Source: an uncultured Bacteroidota bacterium
GTDB lineage: Bacteria; Bacteroidota; Bacteroidia; AKYH767-A; JABDAW01
Assembly (NCBI GenBank): GCA_903844645.1
Contig: CAIMUP010000122.1
Location: forward strand, 1 to 35,740
Direction: 5' to 3'
DNA length: 35,740 nt
The number at the start of each line of letters is the position of its first letter. The first letter of the stretch is position 1. The translations under genes and the position numbers were made by a program. The notes under the pieces were generated by a model. It saw nothing but the letters and a program-made list of their open reading frames with translations. It was not told the origin of the DNA and made no database searches. Of this stretch, positions 24,684 through 31,843 are shown piece by piece.

Positions 24684-24759
24684 TGGAGCCGCTCAGGGGA
24701 CTTGAACCCCCGACCTGCTGATTACGAATCAGCTGCTCTACCAACTGAGCTAAAGCGGC
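24684..24759 (-). tRNA. tRNA-Thr (anticodon CGU)
   Basis: The minus strand folds as a complete cloverleaf. The acceptor is GCCGCTT/GAGCGGC, the D arm is GCTC AGTTGGTA GAGC, and the anticodon arm is GCTGA TTCGTAA TCAGC with anticodon CGT. The variable loop is AGGTC, the T arm is GGGGG TTCAAGT CCCCT, and discriminator T is followed by an encoded CCA (24684-24686). It reads the threonine codon ACG. It is 76 nt including CCA and has its own promoter just upstream. Confidence 0.96.
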
Positions 24760-24772
24760 TTGTATTGCGGCG

Positions 24773-24780
24773 CAAATGTA
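24773..24780 (-). promoter_or_regulatory. Promoter -7 box of tRNA-Thr
   Basis: The minus strand reads TACATTTG followed by CGCCGC, about 13 bases before the mature tRNA 5' end. Confidence 0.65.
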
Positions 24781-24866
24781 TAAAACTGGAAATAAAAAGA
24801 AAGATTGGTTGGGGTGAAATGATGTATTTTGTATTTTGTAGTTTTGAACCGTCTAAAATTATTGTT

Positions 24867-26564
24867 ATGTGTATTAAAAATTATTGTCTGAATATTGTTG
24901 CCATCTTGTCGGTTTGCCTTGCTGCTAACGGGCAGACCGCGATGGATGATGCCAAGGAAATGGCGAATCTGAAACAACATATCTTGTACCTTGCCTCGGA
25001 TAAACTGGAGGGGCGCGAGACGGGGAAGAAGGGGGAAGGACTTGCGCAGAAATATATAGTCGGGCAGTTTAAGAAGATTGGCTTGGTGCCGATGGGGACG
25101 GACAACTATGTTCAGGAATTTCCTTTTACGGAGGGCGTGGATTATGGGAAGGGTACGCAGCTTTCGGTTAATGGAAAGGCTTATGAGCGGGGCGTGGATT
25201 GGTATCCTTTGCCTTATACTCCGAATGGGGTTTCTAAGATTAGCGGGGAGTTGATCAATGCGGGATATGGTATCACCACTCCGAATCATGGCTGGGATGA
25301 TTACGCCGACATCAAGAGGGATAAGAAGGGGAAGATATTTTTGATGGAAGTATCGAGCCCTGATGGTATGGGTCCGCATTCAAAGTTTAAAGAATACTCG
25401 GACATCAGAACGAAGCTGGATACTGCAATTGCTCTTGGGGCTGCTGCTGTTATCTTTATTAATTCGGATACTTCGGTTGAGAATCTGATGGCGGATTTTA
25501 AGAATAAGATTACGCCATCGAATATTCCGGTTATCTTTGCGACGGCTGCTTTGGCTAAGGTTCTGAAGGGGAAAGTTACGAATTGCGAGCTTACTATTGA
25601 CATTAAACGGTTGTCGCATACGGGGCATAATATCATCGGGTATATTGACAATGGTGCGAAGAACACGGTTGTTTTCGGTGCGCATTATGATCATCTTGGG
25701 TTTGGTGGCGAGGGTTCTGGTTCTTTGTATCGTGGCAAGCCGGATATTCATCATGGTGCCGATGATAATGCGAGTGGTACTGCTGCTTTGATTGAATTGG
25801 CGAGGTATTATAAGACATCTACTTCAAAGAATAATAACTATTTATTCTGCGCATTCAGTGGGGAGGAAAAGGGGTTGCTGGGGTCTAATTACTTTGTGAA
25901 GAATCCAACGCTTCCTTTGGCGAATATGAATTATATGGTGAACATGGATATGGTAGGGAGGTTGAAGCCGGATGAAAAGAATCTTTCTATTAATGGTGTT
26001 GGTTCTTCGCCAGTTTGGCATTCATTGGTGGATACGATTAAGCGTGATGGTATGAAGGTAAAGACTACTGAATCGGGCATTGGACCGAGTGATTATACCT
26101 CGTTTTATTTGAAAGATATTCCGGTGATCTTTTTCTTCACGGGTACGCATAATGATTACCACAAACCATCAGATACGGAGGATAAGATCAATTATACTGG
26201 GGAGTTATCGGTGATGAAAATAATCATCGCAATGGTTGATTCATTAAATACTAAAGGCAAACTGACTTTCACCAAGACCAAGGAAGAAGATAGTAAAGAA
26301 ACACCCCGATTCAAAGTTACTATGGGTGTGATTCCTGACTATGCTTTTGATGGTGAAGGGATGCGTATTGACGGGGTATCTGATGGTAAGCCTGCTTTTA
26401 AAGCAGGACTAAAAGCTGGTGATGTACTCACCCAAATGGATGACTTTAAAGTTGTTGATATGACCTCTTACATGAAGGCTTTGGGTATGCACAAGAAGGG
26501 CGATACGGTAACTCTGAAGATATTGCGAGGTAAAGAAATTAAAGACATTAAACTCACATTTTAA
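24867..26564 (+). CDS. M28-family zinc aminopeptidase with PA and PDZ domains
   Basis: I start at ATG 24867 (565 residues), which gives a signal peptide (CLNIVAILSVCLAANGQ). An in-frame extension to 24702 would run through the tRNA gene. Residues ~45-220 include a PA-like insertion (KISGELINAGYGI, GKIFLMEVSSPDG, AAAVIFINSD). The M28 catalytic domain shows GAHYDH (His273), HGADDNASG (Asp299), FSGEEKGLLGS (Glu333/Glu334), NMDMVGR and THNDYHKPSDT, a complete two-zinc set. The last ~85 residues form a PDZ domain (DGVSDGKPAFKAGLKAGDVL). It should trim peptides in the periplasm or outside. gpsA begins directly after the stop codon. Confidence 0.92.
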   Translation: MCIKNYCLNIVAILSVCLAANGQTAMDDAKEMANLKQHILYLASDKLEGRETGKKGEGLAQKYIVGQFKKIGLVPMGTDNYVQEFPFTEGVDYGKGTQLSVNGKAYERGVDWYPLPYTPNGVSKISGELINAGYGITTPNHGWDDYADIKRDKKGKIFLMEVSSPDGMGPHSKFKEYSDIRTKLDTAIALGAAAVIFINSDTSVENLMADFKNKITPSNIPVIFATAALAKVLKGKVTNCELTIDIKRLSHTGHNIIGYIDNGAKNTVVFGAHYDHLGFGGEGSGSLYRGKPDIHHGADDNASGTAALIELARYYKTSTSKNNNYLFCAFSGEEKGLLGSNYFVKNPTLPLANMNYMVNMDMVGRLKPDEKNLSINGVGSSPVWHSLVDTIKRDGMKVKTTESGIGPSDYTSFYLKDIPVIFFFTGTHNDYHKPSDTEDKINYTGELSVMKIIIAMVDSLNTKGKLTFTKTKEEDSKETPRFKVTMGVIPDYAFDGEGMRIDGVSDGKPAFKAGLKAGDVLTQMDDFKVVDMTSYMKALGMHKKGDTVTLKILRGKEIKDIKLTF

Positions 26565-27560
26565 ATGAACATTGCAGTTATTGGCGGGGGTAGTTGGGCA
26601 ACGGCTTTAGTAAAAATACTATCTCATAATTCTGAAGGTCAACGAGATATTAATTGGTGGGTGCGTAAGACTGAAACAGTTGATTTCATTAACCTTAATA
26701 AACATAATCCTTCTTATTTATCAGATGTTGAAATCAATCTTTCACGAGTTCATGTTTCTAATAATTTGAAGGAGACTATTGAGAATTCTAAGATTGTAAT
26801 TCTTGCCGTTCCGTCAGCCTTTCTGAAAGATACTTTAGACCCTCTTCCTCCTGATATCTTCTTTGAAAAGATTGTTTTTTCTGCCATTAAAGGCATCATT
26901 CCTGAAGACTTGCTCATCATCGGGGACTTTTTGAATCAAGCCTACCTTATTTCATTAGATAACATTGGGGTTATTACAGGACCATGTCATGCAGAGGAAG
27001 TTGCGATGGAGAAGCTATCTTATTTAACCATCGCCTCAAAAGATACAGAGAACGCCGCTACCCTTGCTTCCATGATGAATTGCCGTTACATAAAGACGAT
27101 TGTCTCCGATGATATTTATGGCACAGAATATTCCGCCGTTATTAAGAATATTATTGCCATCGCGAATGGTATTTGTCATGGTTTGGGATATGGCGATAAC
27201 TTCCAGGCTGTGCTTATATCTAATGCTATTCAAGAGATAAAACGATTCGTGGATAAGGTGCATCCGATAGATCGCGACATTAATGATTCCGCCTACCTTG
27301 GCGACTTATTGGTTACGGCTTATTCTCAATTCTCTCGTAACAGAACCTTTGGAAACATGATAGGTAAGGGACATTCCGTTGCCACTGCTCAATTGGAAAT
27401 GAACATGATTGCGGAGGGTTATTATGCCGTAAAATGTATCCATGAAATAAATAAAAAATACCAAGTGGATATGCCCATCACTACTGCAGTTTTCAACATT
27501 CTTTACTTAAAAACCAATCCTATGGCAGAGATGAAGGCTTTGACGGAGAAGCTATCCTAA
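26565..27560 (+). CDS. gpsA: Glycerol-3-phosphate dehydrogenase [NAD(P)+]
   Basis: GpsA reduces dihydroxyacetone phosphate to sn-glycerol 3-phosphate for phospholipid synthesis. The 331-residue protein has the dinucleotide-binding start MNIAVIGGGSWATALVKIL, then ILAVPSAFL and FSAIKGI. The catalytic region includes ITGPCHAEEVA, TEYSAVIKNIIAIANGICHGLGYGDN with the conserved Lys, and RNRTFGNMIGKG. The usual GPSFA motif reads GPCHA here, a variant I recall in other Bacteroidota. The start codon abuts the peptidase stop (taaatg), so translation is likely coupled, though no functional link is obvious. Confidence 0.92.
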   Translation: MNIAVIGGGSWATALVKILSHNSEGQRDINWWVRKTETVDFINLNKHNPSYLSDVEINLSRVHVSNNLKETIENSKIVILAVPSAFLKDTLDPLPPDIFFEKIVFSAIKGIIPEDLLIIGDFLNQAYLISLDNIGVITGPCHAEEVAMEKLSYLTIASKDTENAATLASMMNCRYIKTIVSDDIYGTEYSAVIKNIIAIANGICHGLGYGDNFQAVLISNAIQEIKRFVDKVHPIDRDINDSAYLGDLLVTAYSQFSRNRTFGNMIGKGHSVATAQLEMNMIAEGYYAVKCIHEINKKYQVDMPITTAVFNILYLKTNPMAEMKALTEKLS

Positions 27561-27690
27561 GGAGTTTTTTCAATACGAATCTTTTAAAATTCTGGTAGCA
27601 TATCAGTTTAAAAAGAAACTATTAGACTTAATATCCATAGGAAGCTATGTAATTCCCTTCGGCAAAAGAAAGTATCATTTCGGTAAAACC

Positions 27691-27984
27691 TATTTGCGTT
27701 TGAGCCAAACCTATTTGAGTTTGCTCCAAATGTATTTGAGTTTACGCCAAATGTATTTGAGTTTGCGCCAAACCTATTTGTGTTTGAGCCAAACCTATTT
27801 GAGTTTGCTCCAAATGTATTTGAGTTTACGCCAAATGTATTTGAGTTTGCGCCAAACCTATTTGTGTTTGCTCCAAACCTATTTGTGTTTGCGCCAAATG
27901 TATTTGAGTTTGCTCCAGACCTATTTGTGTTTGAGCCAAACCTATTTGTGTTTGAGCCAAACACATTCGTATTTGAGCCAATAG
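27691..27984. repeat. 21-bp tandem array G
   Basis: Fourteen contiguous units of 21 bases begin tatttgagtttgcgccaa. Variants at three positions (gag/gtg, gcg/ctc/acg/gag, atg/acc) mix along the array. Units 2-4 are repeated exactly as units 6-8 and unit 9 differs little from unit 5, so an 84-bp block was duplicated. atttg and caaat give each unit a weak dyad. It fills the gap between gpsA and the phosphate operon. Confidence 0.95.
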
Positions 27985-28099
27985 GGAATGAGGTAATCAG
28001 TATCAGAAATGGGTTTGACTGATAAAAATTCAAAATGATACAATACCAAAATACTTTACGATTTATTAACATAGGCTTAATTTTACCATAAACTTTTGG

Positions 28100-28107
28100 T
28101 AGATTTG
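28100..28107 (+). promoter_or_regulatory. Promoter -7 box of the phosphate-transport operon
   Basis: TAGATTTG followed by CAGCC, 23 bases before the start codon. Confidence 0.65.
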
Positions 28108-28130
28108 CAGCCGAATAAATAATATTAGAA

Positions 28131-28775
28131 ATGAAAGTAGATAGTTTTTTGCAATACCTTATCCCTAAGGATAAAAAGTTTTACCTCTTGCTTGAGAAAG
28201 CTTCTGGAAATCTAGTTGAAATCTCCCACGTCTTGGTGGAGATGGTGAATTCTCCTGAAGAAAAGCGCAGGGAGATGATTAAACAAATCAGCCATCTGGA
28301 ACATGTTGGCGATGATATTTCTCATGAGATATTCCACGAGTTGAATGCCACCTTCATCACTCCGTTTGACAGGGAAGACATTCATGCTTTGACTTCTGCT
28401 TTGGACGATATTGTGGATTATATCCACGGCTCGGCGAAGCGGATAGAATTGTATAAAATCACGAACATGACTAATGATTTTATCCAACTATCCGAACTGA
28501 TCGAGAAGTCTTCTAATGAATTGCACAATGCCATTCTGGAATTAAGAAATATGAAAAATGTTTCTAAGATTAAGGAAGCCTGCATCCGTATCAACAGCAT
28601 CGAAAACCATGCTGATGACATCTTCGATAATTCCATTGCCCGTCTGTTTGAGGAAGAGAAAAATGCGGTCGAGATTATCAAGATAAAAGAGGTGTTGAGT
28701 TCGTTAGAGACAGCTACCGACAAGTGCGAAGATGCCGCAAACATCCTCGAATCCATCATCGTTAAATCCAGCTAA
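28131..28775 (+). CDS. DUF47/PhoU-like phosphate transport regulator
   Basis: The 214-residue, all-helical protein belongs to the DUF47 (TIGR00153) family, structurally like PhoU. Family features are KKFYLLLEKASGNLVEISHVLVE near the start, ISHLEHVGDDISHEIFHELN, FITPFDREDIHALTSALDDIVDYI (~residues 75-100) and the final SLETATDKCEDAANILESII. The acidic ExxxD-type sites on the helices are expected metal ligands. It is encoded 6 bp upstream of the Pit transporter. In other bacteria this partner modulates Pit transport; that role is inferred here. Confidence 0.92.
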   Translation: MKVDSFLQYLIPKDKKFYLLLEKASGNLVEISHVLVEMVNSPEEKRREMIKQISHLEHVGDDISHEIFHELNATFITPFDREDIHALTSALDDIVDYIHGSAKRIELYKITNMTNDFIQLSELIEKSSNELHNAILELRNMKNVSKIKEACIRINSIENHADDIFDNSIARLFEEEKNAVEIIKIKEVLSSLETATDKCEDAANILESIIVKSS

Positions 28776-28781
28776 TCAAGG

Positions 28782-29825
28782 ATGCTGACATTAGTTTTCG
28801 TTACTATTTTTGTAGCCCTGCTTTTTGATTTCGTCAATGGGATGAACGATGCGGCAAACTCTATCGCCACTATCGTTTCTACCCGTATCCTTTCGCCGAG
28901 AGCGGCAGTTATTTGGGCGGCATTCTTCAATTTTGTTGCCCTTTTTATCTTCGGTGTACCGGTGGCGAAGACTATTGGAACGGGCATTGTAATGAAAGAT
29001 GTTATCTCCGTTTATTTAGTCCTCGCAGCTTTGGGCGGAGCGATTATCTGGGCATATTTTTTCTGCGCCAGATTAGGCATTCCCGTCAGTTCATCGCATT
29101 CGTTGATAGGAGGATTGATAGGCGCGGCATTGATGAAAGGAGGTGTCGGTGCATTGGTATTGGGCAGCGGAATGGCGATACTGCATTCCAAGATATTCAT
29201 CACCATTTTATTCATTGCCTTGGCTCCTATTATAGGATTAATCATGGGGTATTTAATCATGGTTCTCACGCTCTGGATAGCCAAAGAATTCTCTCCGCAG
29301 AAGGTAGATAAAGTCTTTCGGGTGGGGCAATTATTATCGTCAGCAGCCTTTAGTGTGGGGCATGGCGGCAACGATGCTCAAAAAACGATGGGCATTATCG
29401 CGATGCTGTTATATACCTCGAAAGAGGTCCCTTTTGTTCGCGATTATTTATATCATTACAACGATTTGCAAGTACCGTTTTGGGTGGAGGTATTGGCTCT
29501 TTCGGTGATTGCATTAGGTACCTTATCGGGAGGGATGAAGATTGTAAAAACGATGGGCATGAAGCTTACGCATCTGAAGCCTATCGGGGGATTCAGTGCC
29601 GAAACTGCCGGTGCGATCACCCTGTTTTCAGCTACGGCATTAGGGATACCGGTGAGCACCACTCAAACTATTGCCGGAGCTATTATGGGGGTAGGGACGA
29701 CGCGTAGATTCTCTGCCGTTCGGTGGGGAATTGCCGGAAATATTATCGCGACCTGGATATTGACCATCCCGGCTTCTGCCTTTATCAGCGCGATACTTTA
29801 TCTGATCATCAAACAATTTATCTAA
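28782..29825 (+). CDS. pit: Low-affinity inorganic phosphate transporter (Pit family)
   Basis: The 347-residue inner-membrane protein imports phosphate, probably as a metal-phosphate with protons. Both inverted signature repeats are present: DFVNGMNDAANSIATIVSTR (~17-36) and VGHGGNDAQKTMGIIAMLL (~192). About ten membrane spans can be read, with PVSSSHSLIGGLIGAAL and IPVSTTQTIAGAIMGVG as the paired re-entrant motifs. It is co-transcribed with the DUF47 gene and followed by a bidirectional terminator. Confidence 0.94.
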   Translation: MLTLVFVTIFVALLFDFVNGMNDAANSIATIVSTRILSPRAAVIWAAFFNFVALFIFGVPVAKTIGTGIVMKDVISVYLVLAALGGAIIWAYFFCARLGIPVSSSHSLIGGLIGAALMKGGVGALVLGSGMAILHSKIFITILFIALAPIIGLIMGYLIMVLTLWIAKEFSPQKVDKVFRVGQLLSSAAFSVGHGGNDAQKTMGIIAMLLYTSKEVPFVRDYLYHYNDLQVPFWVEVLALSVIALGTLSGGMKIVKTMGMKLTHLKPIGGFSAETAGAITLFSATALGIPVSTTQTIAGAIMGVGTTRRFSAVRWGIAGNIIATWILTIPASAFISAILYLIIKQFI

Positions 29826-29853
29826 GCCGATTTTGGTTTTTATTCTAATAAAA

Positions 29854-29884
29854 AAAGCCCCTCGATTATTCATCGAGGGGCTTT
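29854..29884. terminator. Bidirectional terminator between pit and the 29908 gene
   Basis: A perfect 13-bp stem (aaagcccctcgat/atcgaggggcttt) has a 5-base loop. It is preceded by an A-run and followed by cgctttt, so it serves both convergent transcripts. The minus-strand T-run is the stronger. Confidence 0.93.
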
Positions 29885-29907
29885 CGCTTTTCCTTTCTTT
29901 TATTTCA

Positions 29908-30600
29908 TTAAATGGTACTGAATTCTACGATTACACTCATTGCGCCAAGCCCTTCGCTGTTGACGGGAATGACACCTGCATTCATCTTCAATCGGGGCGC
30001 AAATCCATGCAGCGTTTCGTGAATGCCTCCTTCGGGAATAATGATACATCCAGGATTGTTGGGCGGCAAAACGACATGTCCGCCAGCTATAGTAATATCA
30101 AACACTGTTGAAGTAAAAATCACCCACATATAGTGAGTCGCTCCGGCAGTTTTCTCAACTGAAAATGCGACATCGCCACCAGCTGTAGCTACCGCTTTTG
30201 GGGTATTTCCTCTTGCTGGAGTGGTCTTTGGGTTACGCTCTCCGGCAGTAGCCTCGAAGCCAGCAGAGTGAATTTTCGCGACATTACCTCCCGCTATCGG
30301 GTCGGCAAATACGGTAATCGCATCCAGCATATCCACCAATGCTTTTTCGGCATCAATTAATTCTTGTGGGTCGGCAGCGCGGTTGCGATACGCATTCCGA
30401 ACCCGAAGATTGGCGGCATCCAAAGCCGCATGGGTAACGGGGATGGCTCCAAAAATGGCTACCGTATAAATGTGAGCCGCTACATTTTCTCCGATAGAAG
30501 CCAATGCCAATGCCCCTTTCCCGTTCCAAGTGTGTTTGATATGAATACCGCGAACGATGGTGAACATAACGATAATTTGTAAGATGATTTTTTTGAACAT
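29908..30600 (-). CDS. Uncharacterised protein, family shared with 7587 and 14870
   Basis: The 230-residue product opens with a hydrophobic segment (KKIILQIIVMFTIVRG) that could be a weak signal peptide or anchor. Residues ~35-115 are helical (VTHAALDAANLRVRNAYRN, ELIDAEKALVDMLDAITVFA) and end in GGNVAKIHSAGFEATAG. This matches a Bacteroidota pattern of uncharacterised proteins with an A..L..A......A block and a SGFE motif. A Pro/Thr linker follows (NPKTTPARGNTP), then a beta-rich C-terminal domain of ~95 residues in the fibronectin-like position. Function is unknown. A second Met at residue 12 is an alternative start. Confidence 0.75.
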   Translation of the reverse strand: MFKKIILQIIVMFTIVRGIHIKHTWNGKGALALASIGENVAAHIYTVAIFGAIPVTHAALDAANLRVRNAYRNRAADPQELIDAEKALVDMLDAITVFADPIAGGNVAKIHSAGFEATAGERNPKTTPARGNTPKAVATAGGDVAFSVEKTAGATHYMWVIFTSTVFDITIAGGHVVLPPNNPGCIIIPEGGIHETLHGFAPRLKMNAGVIPVNSEGLGAMSVIVEFSTI

Positions 30601-30640
30601 AATTTTTGTTATTTGATTAATTAAAATTTTTTTTGCGCGG

Positions 30641-30648
30641 CAAAGGAA
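30641..30648 (-). promoter_or_regulatory. Weak promoter candidate of the 29908 gene
   Basis: The minus strand reads TTCCTTTG followed by CCGCGC, one mismatch from TAnnTTTG, with a leader of about 35 nt. Confidence 0.35.
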
Positions 30649-30739
30649 CGGTTAAAACTTCAATACCGCAAGAGAAATCTCACTATTCCAAACATTTAAC
30701 TAAAATCCTATTGTTAAATGCCCAAAATCTCTTTTTGGA

Positions 30740-30897
30740 GGAACTAACTCGTTTCTGTCAGGAACTAACTCGTTTCTGTCAGGAACTAACTCGTTTCTGT
30801 CAGGAACTAACTCGTTTCTGTCAGGGACTAACTCGTTTCTGTCAGGAACTAACTCGTTTCTGTCAGGGACTAACTCGTTTCTGTCAGGAACTAACTC
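30740..30897. repeat. 21-bp tandem array H
   Basis: About 7.5 units of 21 bases begin ggaactaactcgtttctg. Only gga/ggg varies, so this is the most homogeneous array and probably the youngest. It lies in the divergent gap between the genes at 29908 (-) and 31029 (+). Confidence 0.95.
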
Positions 30898-30980
30898 AAA
30901 CGGCTAAAAACGGAACTTTTTTACTCCTTATATATAGGAGTGTTTTTCGGGGAATGTTTGGCGATGTCATCCTGAATACC

Positions 30981-30988
30981 TATTTTTG
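30981..30988 (+). promoter_or_regulatory. Promoter -7 box of the 31029 gene
   Basis: TATTTTTG followed by CATCC, with a leader of about 35 nt. Confidence 0.65.
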
Positions 30989-31028
30989 CATCCAATAATA
31001 ATTTGTGTAAACAATAAAAAAGAGAGTT

Positions 31029-31715
31029 ATGAAGAGAATTTATAGCCTGAAATTGGGAATCATACTGGGTATCGTTTTATCCTTTGGGATGGTTCATGGA
31101 GCAGTAACTTTCACTACCGTTTGTTTTGGTGTAAGCAATTGTTTTACTCATGATGGTTCTATTTTAATAACCGCAACTGGCGGAACGACTCCTTATATGT
31201 ATTCAATAAATTGTGGGCTGACTTGGCAAAGCTCTTATTCTTTTAATGGATTACATGCCGGAGCTTATGAAATAGAAGTGAAGGATGCTTTAAACGATTC
31301 GTCGGTTTGTGTGGCGATAACAGTAGGGTATAATGACCCTATCATTTATACCACCAGCATCACCAATGTTACTTGCAATACATGTAGTGATGGAAGGGTC
31401 ATCGTTATGGCAAGTGGAGGTGGTGGAGGTGGTTATTTATATTCTAAGAATTGTGGAATAACATTTGGAACACCAAGTACCTTTAATAATTTAACATCCG
31501 GTTGGTTTCATATACAGGTTAAAAATGGATATGATTGCATTACGAATTGCGATTCGGTTTATGTTGGAAGTCCTGCTGGTATGAATGAAATAAATACTGA
31601 TGCAGAGATGAAGGTTTATCCCAACCCGGCAACTACTACCATAACCATCCATTCTCAACTATCCATTCTCAACTCTCAACTCTCAACTCTCAACTCATCA
31701 TCACCGATGTATTAG
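31029..31715 (+). CDS. SprB-repeat surface protein, sorting domain out of frame
   Basis: The 228-residue reading frame has a signal peptide (LKLGIILGIVLSFGMVHGA) and two SprB-type repeats of ~75-80 residues. One starts at TFTTVCFGVSNCFTHDGSIL, the other at TSITNVTCNTCSDGRVIV, each followed by GG..P(Y)-like and G.Y/F.I.VK. A T9SS sorting domain begins (MKVYPNPATTTITIHSQ), but after the heptanucleotide repeat at 31668-31695 the frame ends in SSSPMY-stop. The missing domain lies in another frame at 31697-31840. As read, the protein would be exported to the periplasm but could not use T9SS. A change of repeat number would restore it. Confidence 0.8.
   Translation: MKRIYSLKLGIILGIVLSFGMVHGAVTFTTVCFGVSNCFTHDGSILITATGGTTPYMYSINCGLTWQSSYSFNGLHAGAYEIEVKDALNDSSVCVAITVGYNDPIIYTTSITNVTCNTCSDGRVIVMASGGGGGGYLYSKNCGITFGTPSTFNNLTSGWFHIQVKNGYDCITNCDSVYVGSPAGMNEINTDAEMKVYPNPATTTITIHSQLSILNSQLSTLNSSSPMY
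31668..31695 (+). repeat. (CTCAACT)4 heptanucleotide repeat within the sorting domain
   Basis: Four perfect tandem copies of ctcaact are preceded by one more copy at 31654-31660, separated by atccatt. Because 7 leaves remainder 1 on division by 3, each gain or loss shifts the frame. Five or two copies join the upstream frame to the sorting-domain frame at 31697; four or three do not. Confidence 0.92.
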
Positions 31716-31840
31716 GGAATAAGATTTATCAACAAACAATTACGAATGCCACCCAATCAACCATTGACATCAGCAAATGGAGCGAGGGGGTATATTTTTA
31801 TGAAGTGAATGGAATAAGAGGGAAGTTTGTGAAGCTATAA
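31697..31840 (+). pseudogene. Out-of-frame remainder of the 31029 T9SS sorting domain
   Basis: In the frame starting at atc 31697 the sequence reads IITDVLGNKIYQQ, ISKWSEGVYFYEVNG and ends GKFVKL-stop at 31840. These are the usual second half of a T9SS type A domain. No start codon belongs to it. It has no internal stop, which suggests recent or reversible loss of frame rather than decay. Confidence 0.85.
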
Positions 31841-31843
31841 AAC

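Noticed and set aside
24702-24866. N-terminal extension of the M28 peptidase
   Set aside because: It would read through the antisense of tRNA-Thr. The internal start at 24867 gives a clean signal peptide.
24750-25379. Large minus-strand open frames inside the peptidase, proS, FadL-like and Tyr/Gly-rich genes
   Set aside because: They lie opposite well-supported genes and encode low-complexity or unrecognisable sequence.
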